DNA from: Solibacteraceae bacterium
GTDB taxonomy: Bacteria > Acidobacteriota > Terriglobia > Bryobacterales > Bryobacteraceae
Length of the DNA stretch: 64,000 nt
NCBI GenBank assembly: GCA_021324015.1
Contig: JAJPJX010000136.1
Coordinates: 166,351-230,350 of the forward strand
Reading direction: 5' to 3'
Part shown: positions 44,244 to 52,711 of the stretch, one piece after another
Layout: every line of letters begins with the position of its first letter
How positions within the stretch are numbered: position 1 is the first letter of the stretch
Translations under genes and position numbers: made by a program
The notes under the pieces: model-generated
The model's database searches: none
What the model saw: only the letters and a program-made list of their open reading frames with translations
Told to the model about the DNA's origin: nothing

Positions 44244-44939
44244 TCAGGGGCGCAGCAGATCGCACCAACGGCCGAAGACGATTGCGGAAAGCTCCGCCAG
44301 GCGGGCGGCATGGCACTGCGGGTCGATAGGGGTGGCGAGTTCGCGCACATCGGCGCAGTTCACTTCCTGCTCGGACCAGTCGGCCACCATCTCGGGGGTC
44401 GCTTCCAGGTGGAACTGCAAGCCGTAGACCCGGTCTCCGACGCGGAAGGCCTGGTTGCGGCAATTGTCGGACCGGGCGAGCAACTCTGCGCCCGGCGGCA
44501 GATCGAAGGTCTCGCCGTGCCAGTGCAGCACGGTTTCCGGCCGCTCCAAACCGCCGAACAGACGATCCCTGCGGGCGGCCTCGGTCCAATAGACCGGCGC
44601 CCAGCCGATCTCTTTCACGGCGTTCCGGTAGACCTTCGCGCCCAGCGCCTTGGCGATGAACTGCGCTCCCAGGCAGACGCCGAGAACCGGCTTGCCGGAT
44701 GCTATGGCTTGGGCGAGATAGGCCGTTTCGCGTTGGAGCGAGGGCACAGCGTCATTCACGGACATCGGTCCCCCCATAACGATCAACCCGGCAGCTTCGT
44801 GTAAAGGCGGCAGCACCGGATGATCGCCGTAGGCTTCCGTGTAGGCGAACGCCACGGCGCGGGCACGCAAGATATCCGCGATCCGCCCCAAGCCCTCAAA
44901 GGGAACATGGCGCAGGACCACCACGCGCGGATCGGGCAT
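44244..44939 (-). CDS. class I glutamine amidotransferase domain protein
   Basis: This 231-residue stand-alone GATase1 domain has the nucleophile Cys89 in GVCLGAQF, an oxyanion region GLIVMGGPMSVND, and the HLE catalytic dyad in GLQFHLEATPEMV near residue 175. The LHWHGETFDLPPGAELLARSDNCRNQAF block matches GMP-synthase-like amidotransferases acting on unknown acceptors. It lies six bases downstream of the amidase gene, so it is likely co-transcribed with the murein enzymes, although no link in function is evident. Confidence 0.85.
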   Translation of the reverse strand: MPDPRVVVLRHVPFEGLGRIADILRARAVAFAYTEAYGDHPVLPPLHEAAGLIVMGGPMSVNDAVPSLQRETAYLAQAIASGKPVLGVCLGAQFIAKALGAKVYRNAVKEIGWAPVYWTEAARRDRLFGGLERPETVLHWHGETFDLPPGAELLARSDNCRNQAFRVGDRVYGLQFHLEATPEMVADWSEQEVNCADVRELATPIDPQCHAARLAELSAIVFGRWCDLLRP

Positions 44940-44945
44940 GCCGGA

Positions 44946-46475
44946 TTACTTCGACTCCTCTTTGGCCTTGGCCAATTGAAAATGGCTCAGGTTCTGCGCG
45001 TAGCGCGAGATGCCGCGGTAAATGGCTTCCGCCAGCCGCTGGCGGTATTCGGGTTTCCGCAGCAGCGCCTCCTCCCTGGGATTGGTGAGAAAGCCGACCT
45101 CGGTCAGCACGGAAGGCATCTGCGCTCCGATCAGCACGACGAAGGGCGCGCGCTTGACCCCGCGGTTCTTGCTCTGGGGAAAGGAGCGCGCTTCAAACGC
45201 CTGGAGCGAAGACTGAATACGCGAGGCAAACTCTTTGGATTCCTCCACCTTTTCGTGCAGCGTGATCTTCTGGATGAGGTCGTGCAGCTCGAAGATCGAC
45301 TTGTCCGAGCTGGCGTTTTCGCGCGCCGCCACTTCCATGGCGTCCTGGGAATCGGTGAAGTTCAGATAATAAGTCTCCACGCCGGCGATGCGCGGATAGC
45401 GCGACGAGTTGGCGTGAATCGAGAGGAAGAGGTCCGCCTTCTTATCGTTGGCCAGGGCGGTGCGTTCCTGCAAAGGGATGAAGGTGTCGTCGGTGCGGGT
45501 AAAGATGACCTCCGCACTCATGCGCTCCTCGATCAGTTTGCCCAGGCGCTTGGCGACGTCCAACACCAGATCTTTTTCCAGGAGTCCACGCGGACCTTGG
45601 GTGCCCTGATCGTGCCCCCCGTGGCCCGGATCGATCACTACGCGGTTAATCTTGAGCCCCAGGACGCGGGTGAGAGAACTGGTCCCGTCGCTGGCCGGTT
45701 TGGCGGCTTTGCCGACTTCGGTGCGGCGGGAGGCGCTTGCGGCAGTATCTGTGGGCTTCGCGGGAGGGGCCAGATCACGTGTGGGAGAGGTGGCACCGGT
45801 GGCCGCCTTCGGCAATTCCGGCTTGGGCGCCGTGAGCTTGGCTTCCTGCCTGGGAGGTTCCACTCTCGCCGGTGGCAGGCTGCCGGGCACCGCGTCCGGC
45901 GGGGGAGCCGTAACCAGAGCCGGTGGCGCGGGGATGGTCTTGGCGACCTTGTCCGCCGCGGCGCTGATGGCGCGCTGAGTCTCCTCCACATTAGCCACCG
46001 GAAGACGGGCGGCAGGGACGGATGCGGGGGGCCGCGCTGCGCTTACCAGCGGCGGCGCCGCCAGCGTGGGATCGGTGGTCAGCCGTACTTCCACCATCAG
46101 CCGATCAGGATTGGCAAGCTGCGAGGCGCTGTATTCCACCTTACCGGCGAGATCGAGCACCACGCGCGTCACGCCGGGAAGGGTCTCCGCCACACGGATG
46201 CGGCGCACAATCGGATCTTCAGTCTCCTGATTGTAGAGCCGGCGGCCCGCGAAGTTGGGACGCGACTGGAAGATGTCGAAGAAGACCCGCTCGGGGTCAT
46301 GCGCCCGCTCGGCGTGATAATCGAACTCACCACTGACCTGAATGGCCACCCGCGTGATGCCGCTGAGGGTCCACAGCCGCACCGCGGTCACTTCCAGTGC
46401 CGGCGGCTGGCGGGTCTGAGCTTCGACCGAGACCGCCGTCAACAGCGCCACCACGGGAATGAGCGTCGCTTTCAT
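44946..46475 (-). CDS. N-acetylmuramoyl-L-alanine amidase (AMIN + Amidase_3)
   Basis: This 509-residue murein hydrolase has a signal peptide, an AMIN domain (about 25-150; TRVAIQVSGEFDYHAERAHDPERVFFDI), a Pro/Ala-rich linker (about 160-280) and a zinc amidase domain (about 285-495). The domain starts VVIDPGHGGHDQG (zinc His), has EKDLVLDV (zinc Glu) and SIHANSS (zinc His), and ends with the catalytic Glu in LTEVGFLTNPREEALL. It cleaves septal peptidoglycan stem peptides, and AMIN domains target it to peptidoglycan. It lies six bases from the lytic transglycosylase gene upstream, a natural pairing. Confidence 0.9.
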   Translation of the reverse strand: MKATLIPVVALLTAVSVEAQTRQPPALEVTAVRLWTLSGITRVAIQVSGEFDYHAERAHDPERVFFDIFQSRPNFAGRRLYNQETEDPIVRRIRVAETLPGVTRVVLDLAGKVEYSASQLANPDRLMVEVRLTTDPTLAAPPLVSAARPPASVPAARLPVANVEETQRAISAAADKVAKTIPAPPALVTAPPPDAVPGSLPPARVEPPRQEAKLTAPKPELPKAATGATSPTRDLAPPAKPTDTAASASRRTEVGKAAKPASDGTSSLTRVLGLKINRVVIDPGHGGHDQGTQGPRGLLEKDLVLDVAKRLGKLIEERMSAEVIFTRTDDTFIPLQERTALANDKKADLFLSIHANSSRYPRIAGVETYYLNFTDSQDAMEVAARENASSDKSIFELHDLIQKITLHEKVEESKEFASRIQSSLQAFEARSFPQSKNRGVKRAPFVVLIGAQMPSVLTEVGFLTNPREEALLRKPEYRQRLAEAIYRGISRYAQNLSHFQLAKAKEESK

Positions 46476-46481
46476 ATGTCG

Positions 46482-47204
46482 CTACGGAGACACGTAATAC
46501 TCTTTGTTGTCCGCCCCCACATACGACCGGATAGGCCGGTAGCCGGATGGCTGCACCGGCACGGGTTCCGTTTTGCGCGTCTCTTCAGCCTGTCTTGCCG
46601 ACTCCATACGCTTTTGCAACTGATAGAGGTAGCTGCGGGTCTCGGGAAAGGGAGGCACGCCGCCATATCGCGCGACGGCCGCTTCCCCGGCGTTGTAGGC
46701 GGCCAAGGCCAGCGGATAGTTGTAGTTGAACAGTTCCAGCAGGTACTTCAGGTAACGCGCACCACCCTTGATATTCTCGGCGGGATTAAAGACGTCGGAT
46801 ACGCCAAAACGCCGCGCTGTGGCGGGAATCAGTTGCATGATCCCCAGGGCGCCCTTGGGAGAGATGGCATACGGATTGTAGTTACTCTCCACTTTGATGA
46901 CCGAGTGGATCAGCCGTGGGGAGAGTTGCGTTTCGCTGGCGGCCTGTTCGACCGCCTCCTCCACCGTGGCGGGCGCGCGCAGACTCGCGGCCTGAGCGGG
47001 CACGAGCGGGGTGACGACGCGCGAAGCCACCACGCCCTCGCGCACGGGCCGGGGGGTCACGACCAAACTGCGCACCAGCCGCCCGGTCCGGGCATCCACC
47101 CGCACCACCGAAGAAACCTGGTGCGTCTCGGAGGATGCGGCGACCGCGTGGCAGGCGAAGGCCAGCAGGCCCAGGCTCCATCCGAAACTAAAACAATTCC
47201 GCAT
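46482..47204 (-). CDS. lytic transglycosylase, SLT family
   Basis: This is a 240-residue exported enzyme whose N-terminus (MRNCFSFGWSLGLLAFACHAVAAS) is a signal peptide. The goose-type SLT domain occupies about 95-210. The catalytic Glu lies in VIKVESNYNPYAISPKGALG, followed by IMQLIPATARRFGV and NIKGGARYLKYLL, then the ALAAYNAGEAAV motif. It cuts glycan strands, forming 1,6-anhydro ends. A perfect TATAAT 20 bases upstream and GAGGAG before the ATG mark it as the first gene of the minus-strand run reaching down to 36749. Confidence 0.9.
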   Translation of the reverse strand: MRNCFSFGWSLGLLAFACHAVAASSETHQVSSVVRVDARTGRLVRSLVVTPRPVREGVVASRVVTPLVPAQAASLRAPATVEEAVEQAASETQLSPRLIHSVIKVESNYNPYAISPKGALGIMQLIPATARRFGVSDVFNPAENIKGGARYLKYLLELFNYNYPLALAAYNAGEAAVARYGGVPPFPETRSYLYQLQKRMESARQAEETRKTEPVPVQPSGYRPIRSYVGADNKEYYVSP

Positions 47205-47224
47205 GCGCGTGTTTTATCTCCTCA

Positions 47225-47230
47225 ATTATA
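47225..47230 (-). promoter_or_regulatory. -10 element (TATAAT) heading the 36.7-47.2 kb minus-strand run
   Basis: TATAAT on the minus strand is followed by GAGGAG and then the ATG at 47204, giving a leader of roughly 14-16 bases. No convincing -35 was seen. The intergenic gap to the divergent MobA gene is only 81 bases. Confidence 0.5.
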
Positions 47231-47273
47231 GGCCCCACTCGTCCAAACAGCCAGTCCGTGCCGGACCGGGTGC

Positions 47274-47279
47274 TACTAT
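47274..47279 (+). promoter_or_regulatory. -10-like TACTAT just upstream of mobA
   Basis: TACTAT lies six bases before the ATG at 47286 with no Shine-Dalgarno sequence between, suggesting a leaderless transcript. It faces the divergent TATAAT at 47225-47230. Confidence 0.4.
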
Positions 47280-47285
47280 TCTCCT

Positions 47286-47864
47286 ATGAACCGGGCCGGG
47301 TTTGTGCTGGTCGGCGGCGGAAGCACCCGGATGGGGCGAGACAAGGCGCTGCTGCCCTACCGCGGAGCCACTCTGGTAGAACACATTGCCAGCATCGTGG
47401 TTGCGGCGGCCGGAAGCGCGACGCTGGTGGGCGATCCCGGCAAATACGGACATCTCGGCTATCCGGTGGTTCCGGATGCGCTGCCGCGCGCCGGCCCGCT
47501 GGCGGGTATCTGCACCGCCCTGGCCACTTCCGGCGCAGACTGGAACCTGGTAGTGGCATGCGACATGCCAGCGGTCTCCGCCTCGTTCCTCAAGGACCTG
47601 CTCGAGGCGGCGGAACGCTCCGGCACCGACTGCCTGTTGCCCGCCGGACCCTCGGGCCGTCCGGAACCCCTCTGCGCGGTCTATCACCGGCGCGCCCTTC
47701 CGGCAATCCGCGGGGCTTTGGAGCAGGGCGTTCGCAAAGTCCTCGAGGGCCTCGCCGGCCTGACGGTCCAGAACTGGCAAGTATCCCTGGAGGGACACTT
47801 TGCAAACTGCAATACGATCCAAGAGTGGGCCGCCTTCGTGAAGCACAGGCACTTACGAACATAA
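47286..47864 (+). CDS. mobA: molybdenum cofactor guanylyltransferase
   Basis: This 192-residue nucleotidyltransferase has the MobA signature GGGSTRMGRDKALL at about residues 10-23, a substrate segment PDALPRAGPLAGICTAL near 60-75, and VVACDMPAVSASFL with the metal-binding Asp. It transfers GMP from GTP to molybdopterin, making the guanine dinucleotide form used by DMSO-reductase family enzymes. No other molybdenum cofactor genes are nearby. Some such proteins act on other nucleotides, but the G-rich loop and PDxxPxxGPLxG motif fit MobA well. Confidence 0.88.
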   Translation: MNRAGFVLVGGGSTRMGRDKALLPYRGATLVEHIASIVVAAAGSATLVGDPGKYGHLGYPVVPDALPRAGPLAGICTALATSGADWNLVVACDMPAVSASFLKDLLEAAERSGTDCLLPAGPSGRPEPLCAVYHRRALPAIRGALEQGVRKVLEGLAGLTVQNWQVSLEGHFANCNTIQEWAAFVKHRHLRT

Positions 47865-47931
47865 GACGCGCGGCGGGGCGATTTAGCCGGGCCTCCCCCC
47901 TGGTTGTTATGATCAAAATCAGCAGCGGGCC

Positions 47932-48687
47932 ATGAACGAGCGGTATCCCCACTACATCGAATTCCGGCATGTGTACAAGTCCTTCGACCGGCCGGTCCTG
48001 ATCGACTCCAACTTTCATGTGGATGCGGGCGAAACGGTAGCCATCATCGGCCGCAGCGGTGTAGGAAAGTCCGTCACCCTTTCCCACATCATGGGGTTCC
48101 TGCGTGCCGACAGCGGACGAGTTATTGTGGCCCACGAGGACATCACCGACTTTTCGGAAGCGGAAATGCGCCGGATCCGCAAAAAAGTCACCATGGTCTT
48201 TCAGTCCGGAGCTCTGTTCGACTCCCTGACGGTGGGCGAGAACGTTTTGTTTTCCCTGGAGTTACGGGAAGATTACGACGCTCAAAACAAGGAAGACGTG
48301 GTGAACGGATTGCTCGAGATGGTGGATATTCTGGAAGCCCGCGATTCCTATCCGGCGGACCTCTCCACCGGCTACAAGCGGGCCGTGGCCATCGCCCGGG
48401 CGCTGGCGGCACAGCCGCAGTGCGTTCTCTACGACGAGCCGACCACCATGGTGGATCCTATCATGTCCGACCACCTCGGGGACCTGATGCTGCGGCTCAA
48501 ACAGCAGCTCAAGCTCACTTCGGTGGTGGTGACGCACGACCTGGATCTGATGTACAAGGTGGCCGACCGGGTGGTCTTCCTTTACGAGGGCAGCGTCATC
48601 TATTGCGGACCGCCGGCGCAATTGGAGCATTCCGACCACCCGCATATTCAGGAATTTTTGGAAATGGACCGGGTCGTCCGGCCCTGA
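47932..48687 (+). CDS. ABC transporter ATP-binding protein, MlaF-like
   Basis: This 251-residue ATPase has Walker A GRSGVGKS (near 39-46), Q-loop VFQSGALFDSLTVGENV, Walker B CVLYDEPTTMVDP, and H-loop VTHDL. The Q-loop and switch surroundings match MlaF/Ttg2A, the ATPase for lipid traffic between membranes. The signature helix reads LSTGYKRAVAIARAL in place of LSGGM, an unusual variant. No MlaE permease or MCE protein is adjacent. TATGAT at 47908-47913 may serve as -10. Confidence 0.8.
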   Translation: MNERYPHYIEFRHVYKSFDRPVLIDSNFHVDAGETVAIIGRSGVGKSVTLSHIMGFLRADSGRVIVAHEDITDFSEAEMRRIRKKVTMVFQSGALFDSLTVGENVLFSLELREDYDAQNKEDVVNGLLEMVDILEARDSYPADLSTGYKRAVAIARALAAQPQCVLYDEPTTMVDPIMSDHLGDLMLRLKQQLKLTSVVVTHDLDLMYKVADRVVFLYEGSVIYCGPPAQLEHSDHPHIQEFLEMDRVVRP

Positions 48688-49038
48688 TTATTTGCTGCCC
48701 AAACCAACGAAAAAGACGCCGGCGAGGATCAAGAATAGGCCGAAGAACTTGGAGCGGGTGAACGGCTCGCCGAAGAATAGCCGCGACCAGAATAGGGTCC
48801 ACACCGAGCCCAGAGACACCATGGGATACAACACGGACAGCTCACCATGGCGGATGCCGCGCACGAAAAAGTAAGAGGAGAGCAGGAACAACAGAACGCC
48901 TGCCGCCAGGTGGGTGTTCAATATGTTCCAGAAGCCGTTGCGCAGTCGCGCCGCACCCGATTTGAGGAAGACTGCGCCAAAAGACCCAATGAAAGAGGCC
49001 ACCAAGACCAAGGCCATGGAGCTGAACGGCGTGTTCAT
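48688..49038 (-). CDS. small four-TM drug/metabolite transporter-like protein (EamA/SMR type), second of pair
   Basis: This 116-residue, highly hydrophobic protein has four predicted membrane segments. It ends with FGEPFTRSKFFGLFLILAGVFFVGLG, the EamA/SMR-like last-helix motif. LSVLYPMVSLGSVWTLFWSRLFF is the mate of the LSLLYPVIALTYVWVTFLS motif in its partner. Its ATG overlaps the stop of the upstream paralogue by four bases (ATGA). Together the two would form an eight-TM antiparallel pair as in paired SMR/DMT transporters. Substrate unknown. Confidence 0.8.
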   Translation of the reverse strand: MNTPFSSMALVLVASFIGSFGAVFLKSGAARLRNGFWNILNTHLAAGVLLFLLSSYFFVRGIRHGELSVLYPMVSLGSVWTLFWSRLFFGEPFTRSKFFGLFLILAGVFFVGLGSK

Positions 49039-49478
49039 CGGCGGCTTTGCTTCCCGAGTATGGCGACGCCCACCACAATCAGGGCGACGCCCAGGAGCCT
49101 GGACGGGTTCAGCTTGTCGTGGAAGATCCAGTAGGAAAGAAACGTAACCCAGACGTACGTAAGGGCGATTACCGGATAGAGCAGCGAGAGCTCCCCGTCC
49201 CGCAGCGCCAGAACCAGAAGCAAGGTGCTCAAGCCGTATAGGGAGTAACCCGCCATAAGGGGCAGGCTGGTTACCATGGCGGCCAGCCCGGCATGCGGGA
49301 TCTGGTTGGCGCCGGTTTTCATGAGGATCTGCGCCGCGGCGCCCAGGATAGTACACCCAAACACGAGAAATACAGGCTGATAGCGGCTCAAGGAGGAGGA
49401 CCCCGCGTTGAGGGGATCGGCGGCGGCTGCGCTCAAGTCGGCTCCCAATGCCACAGGATACCAAGCTTTTCGATACAA
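49035..49478 (-). CDS. small four-TM drug/metabolite transporter-like protein (EamA/SMR type), first of pair
   Basis: This protein of up to 147 residues has about four membrane segments (AAQILMKTGANQI, SLPLMAGYSLYGLSTLLLVLAL, LLYPVIALTYVWVTFLSYWIF, RLLGVALIVVGVAIL). The ATG at 49478 overlaps the promoter of the divergent signal peptidase gene. An internal GTG about nine codons in, or a later start, would remove a non-membrane leader and is possible. It is coupled by a 4-base overlap to its shorter paralogue. Confidence 0.78.
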   Translation of the reverse strand: MYRKAWYPVALGADLSAAAADPLNAGSSSLSRYQPVFLVFGCTILGAAAQILMKTGANQIPHAGLAAMVTSLPLMAGYSLYGLSTLLLVLALRDGELSLLYPVIALTYVWVTFLSYWIFHDKLNPSRLLGVALIVVGVAILGKQSRR

Positions 49479-49479
49479 T
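49474..49479 (+). promoter_or_regulatory. -10 element (TACAAT) for lepB
   Basis: TACAAT ends eight bases ahead of the GTG at 49488, with GGAG between. The leader would be at most a few bases long. Confidence 0.45.
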
Positions 49480-49487
49480 AGGAGACT

Positions 49488-50279
49488 GTGGATTCCAACA
49501 AGACAACCACGGTAGCCGACGAAGGCGTCCGGTCGTTCCGTTCACGCAAAGGTGACCCGCCGCGCGGGTTTATCGCGGAATGGACTGTCACCATCATCCT
49601 GCTGCTGTTCGGCACCACCACGCTGGTGCAGGCCTTCGTCATCCCTACGGGTTCGATGGAGGACACTCTGCTGATCGGGGACCATCTGCTGGTCGATAAG
49701 CTGGCATATGCCCCGCCCGGACCGGTGACCAGGCATGTGTTGCCATACCTGGACGTCAAGCGCGGCGACATCATAGTCTTTCGCTACCCCATGGATATCC
49801 GCCAGACCTTCGTGAAGCGTGTTATGGGCGTTCCCGGCGACCATCTGAAGCTGGTGAACAAGGAGGTCTACCTGAACGGCCACAAGCTGGTGGAACCTTA
49901 CGTGGTCCACAAGACGGAATACATCGATTCGTACCGCGACAATTTCCCCAGCGAACCCAACGTGCACGTCTCCGACGCCGCCCAAGACATGCTGGAGAAA
50001 CACGTGGTAAACGGCGAGGTGGTGGTTCCCCCAGAGAGGTTTTTCGCCATGGGCGATAATCGCGACTCTTCGCTGGACAGCCGCTACTGGGGTTTCGTGC
50101 CGCGCGAGAATATCATCGGAAAACCGCTGATCATCTACTGGTCGTACGACGCTCCCACCGAGGCGCTGGCGAATCCCTCGATCGGGCTCGATCATATCAT
50201 CGATCTGGCCGGTCACTTCTTCACCAAGACCCGCTGGGCACGCACATTCCGGCTGATTCACAGTTACCCGGTGAACTAG
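49488..50279 (+). CDS. lepB: signal peptidase I
   Basis: This 263-residue membrane peptidase has one N-terminal TM (WTVTIILLLFGTTTLVQAF, about 32-50), then the nucleophile Ser56 in PTGSMEDT and the general base Lys110 in FVKRVMGVPGD. GDNRDSSLDSRYWG near 190 is the conserved box D/E. It removes signal peptides from exported proteins on the outer face of the inner membrane. The GTG start follows a GGAG and a TACAAT box. The mannose-1-phosphate guanylyltransferase gene starts 25 bases downstream. Confidence 0.95.
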   Translation: MDSNKTTTVADEGVRSFRSRKGDPPRGFIAEWTVTIILLLFGTTTLVQAFVIPTGSMEDTLLIGDHLLVDKLAYAPPGPVTRHVLPYLDVKRGDIIVFRYPMDIRQTFVKRVMGVPGDHLKLVNKEVYLNGHKLVEPYVVHKTEYIDSYRDNFPSEPNVHVSDAAQDMLEKHVVNGEVVVPPERFFAMGDNRDSSLDSRYWGFVPRENIIGKPLIIYWSYDAPTEALANPSIGLDHIIDLAGHFFTKTRWARTFRLIHSYPVN

Positions 50280-50304
50280 CTTTTTCCAAGCCAGCCGCCC
50301 GCGG

Positions 50305-51381
50305 ATGAAAGACGAACACAGCTACGGCTTGATCCTCGCCGGGGGGCGCGGTACGCGATTCTGGCCGCGCAGCCGCCGCCGGTCTTCCAAACAAGTGCTT
50401 CAGGTGGTGGGAGAACGCTCCCTCATTCAGGCGACCGTGGATCGGCTGACGCCGGTGATTCCCCCTGAGCGGCTGTGGATTTTGACCAACTCCCACCTGC
50501 GCGAAGAAATCGTGCGGCAGCTTCCGGAGATTCCCGCGGATCAGATCCTGGCCGAGCCGGCCCAGCGGAACACGGCGCCGGCCATCGGCCTGGCGGCGCA
50601 CATCCTGCACTCGCTGGACCCGGAGTCGGTGATGGGCGTGTTTCCGGCGGATCATGTGATCGGGCGGCCGGCACGTTTTCGCCAACTGGTGCGTGCGGCA
50701 CTACGTTGTGGGCGGCGGGGAGAAGTGGTGGTGCTGGGCATCGCGCCGCGCTGGTCCGAGACGGGTTACGGATACATCGAATTCCCCCGCGGCACCACCG
50801 CCGGAAGGCAGCCAGTGGCGGTGCGCCGGTTCCGCGAAAAACCGGATGCCGCAACCGCCCGGCGCTATGTGCGCGCGGGCAACTACTACTGGAATGCGGG
50901 CATGTTCTTTTGGCGCACCTCGGTGCTGCTCGAGGAACTGCGCCGGCATCTGTCGCGCACAGCCACGCTGCTCGCTTCCTTGCCCCCGTTCCGGCATCGG
51001 GACTTCGCCGCGCGCGTGCGGCAGGTATTTCCGCGATGCGAGAACATCTCAATCGACTACGCAGTACTCGAAAAGTCGGACCGGGTGGTGGGAATCCCCT
51101 GTGAGGAGATCGGTTGGAATGACGTGGGGAGCTGGAACGCGGTCTACGAACTGCTGCCGCAGGACCGCCACGGCAACGTGCTGGGCCGCGAAGCCATCTG
51201 CGAAGACAGCCGCGGCAACTACGTGGACGCGCGAGGCAAACTGGTAGCCCTGCTAGGCGTCGAGAACCTGGTAGTGGTGGACACGCCCGACGCGTTATTG
51301 ATCGCCGCCCGCGACCGGGCCCAACAGGTGGGCCAAATCGTCAAGATCCTGGAGCAGCGGAAGCGGGAAGACCTGCTGTAA
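50305..51381 (+). CDS. mannose-1-phosphate guanylyltransferase
   Basis: This 358-residue nucleotidyltransferase starts with LILAGGRGTRFWPRSRRRSSKQ (pyrophosphorylase loop, residues 9-30). It has FPADHVIG near 112, the hallmark NYYWNAGMFFWR near 192 and DYAVLEKSD plus WNDVGSWNAVYEL near 270. It makes GDP-mannose from mannose-1-phosphate and GTP for surface polysaccharide or glycan synthesis. It lacks the C-terminal phosphomannose isomerase domain of bifunctional ManC/AlgA, being only about 360 residues. It is read in the same direction as lepB. Confidence 0.9.
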   Translation: MKDEHSYGLILAGGRGTRFWPRSRRRSSKQVLQVVGERSLIQATVDRLTPVIPPERLWILTNSHLREEIVRQLPEIPADQILAEPAQRNTAPAIGLAAHILHSLDPESVMGVFPADHVIGRPARFRQLVRAALRCGRRGEVVVLGIAPRWSETGYGYIEFPRGTTAGRQPVAVRRFREKPDAATARRYVRAGNYYWNAGMFFWRTSVLLEELRRHLSRTATLLASLPPFRHRDFAARVRQVFPRCENISIDYAVLEKSDRVVGIPCEEIGWNDVGSWNAVYELLPQDRHGNVLGREAICEDSRGNYVDARGKLVALLGVENLVVVDTPDALLIAARDRAQQVGQIVKILEQRKREDLL

Positions 51382-51396
51382 GCCCGCAGCCCGGCG

Positions 51397-52647
51397 TCAG
51401 GCTTTCAATTTCGCGATCAACTTGCCCAGAACCTTGAGGGCCGCGTCCACCTCGCGCTCGGTGACGATGTAGGGGGGCAGGAAACGCAGCACGGTCTCGT
51501 GGGTGCAATTGATCAGCAGACCGTCGGCCATGGCATCCAGCACTACTTGTTTGCCGGGGACCTCGAGTTCCACGCCGATCATCAGGCCGTAGCCGCGCAC
51601 CTCCTTGATCACGGAATACTTGCGCGCCATCTCGTTGAGCATGACGTGGAAATAGCCGCCGACCTTCTGGATGGATGGCAGCACCTCCTCGAGGATGTCG
51701 AAAAACTCGAGCGCTACCCGGCAGGCGAGAGCGCTGCCGCCGAAAGTGGAGCCATGCATGCCCGCGCCGATGCTCGCGGCAGCTTTCGCGTTGGCGGTGA
51801 CCACGCCCAGAGGCAGCCCGCAGGCCAGCGGTTTGGCGGCCAGCATGACATCCGGCAGCACCACCGGATCGAGGCGCTGATAGGAGAAATAGGTGCCGGG
51901 ACGCCCCACACCGCACTGAATCTCGTCGAACACGAGCAGCGCATCATGGCGGTCAGCCAACTCGCGCGCCTTGCGGACATAGGCGGAATCCGCCGGGTAG
52001 ATGCCGCCTTCGCCCTGAATCAGCTCCAGGACGATGCCGGCAGTGCGGCCGCTGACCGCCTGTTCCAGCGCGGCGAGGTCGTTGGGGGGGATGAATTTTA
52101 CCCCTGGCAGTAGCGGCTCGAACGGCGCGCGGTACTTGGGCTGGCCGGTGACCGACAAAGCCCCCAGCGTGCGGCCGTGAAAGGAATTCTCCAGCGACAC
52201 GATTTCGTGCTTTTCCGGACTGACGCGCGTACCGTGCGCCCGGATCATCTTCAGCCCGCCTTCCATGGCCTCGGTGCCGCTGTTGGCAAAGAAGGACCGC
52301 TCGAGTCCGCTGATCTGGGCCAGCTTTTTGGCCAGCGGCCCCTGGTACTCGTGGTAGTACAGGTTCGAGGAGTGAATCAGCAGCGCCGCCTGATCCCGGA
52401 TCACCTTCACGATGCGCGGATGCGCGTGTCCGAGGGCGTTGACGCCGATGCCGGAGATGAAATCGAGGTACCGTTTGCCGTCGGTGTCGTATACATAGCA
52501 GCCCTTGCCGCGATGCACCACCAGCGGGTACCGGCTGTAGTTTTGCAGCAAGTAATCGCGCTCGAGGTCCATGATGGACTGTGGTTGGGAGGCGTTGTGA
52601 GGCTGTGCGGCGGAATCCCCGGTGTGGGGAGGTACGGTACCTGTCAT
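51397..52647 (-). CDS. acetylornithine/class III aminotransferase (ArgD-like)
   Basis: This is a 416-residue PLP enzyme. Motifs include GKGCYVYDTDGKRYLDFISGIGVNALGHAHP, FFANSGTEAMEGGLKM, FHGRTLGALSVTGQPKYR, QGEGG, VFDEIQCGVGRPG (PLP Asp) and AAKPLACGLPLG, whose Lys should hold the cofactor. This is the acetylornithine aminotransferase pattern, but related omega-aminotransferases look similar and no arginine gene is nearby. The ATG at 52647 directly follows GGGGAG and a TATTAT box (52654-52659). An internal ATG at 52572 would drop the low-complexity first 25 residues. Confidence 0.8.
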   Translation of the reverse strand: MTGTVPPHTGDSAAQPHNASQPQSIMDLERDYLLQNYSRYPLVVHRGKGCYVYDTDGKRYLDFISGIGVNALGHAHPRIVKVIRDQAALLIHSSNLYYHEYQGPLAKKLAQISGLERSFFANSGTEAMEGGLKMIRAHGTRVSPEKHEIVSLENSFHGRTLGALSVTGQPKYRAPFEPLLPGVKFIPPNDLAALEQAVSGRTAGIVLELIQGEGGIYPADSAYVRKARELADRHDALLVFDEIQCGVGRPGTYFSYQRLDPVVLPDVMLAAKPLACGLPLGVVTANAKAAASIGAGMHGSTFGGSALACRVALEFFDILEEVLPSIQKVGGYFHVMLNEMARKYSVIKEVRGYGLMIGVELEVPGKQVVLDAMADGLLINCTHETVLRFLPPYIVTEREVDAALKVLGKLIAKLKA

Positions 52648-52653
52648 CTCCCC

Positions 52654-52659
52654 ATAATA
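52654..52659 (-). promoter_or_regulatory. -10-like TATTAT for the class III aminotransferase gene
   Basis: TATTAT on the minus strand lies six bases before the ATG at 52647, separated by GGGGAG. This again suggests transcription starting at or very near the start codon. No -35 element was recognised. Confidence 0.35.
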
Positions 52660-52711
52660 CTGCACGCGCGCAGCATTGCCGCGGAATGCGCGACTCCGTA
52701 AACGTTCTCTG

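Noticed and set aside
44820..47231. 803-residue plus-strand frame across the GATase, amidase and transglycosylase genes
   Set aside because: The opposite strand carries three proteins with complete catalytic motifs; the plus-strand product has none.
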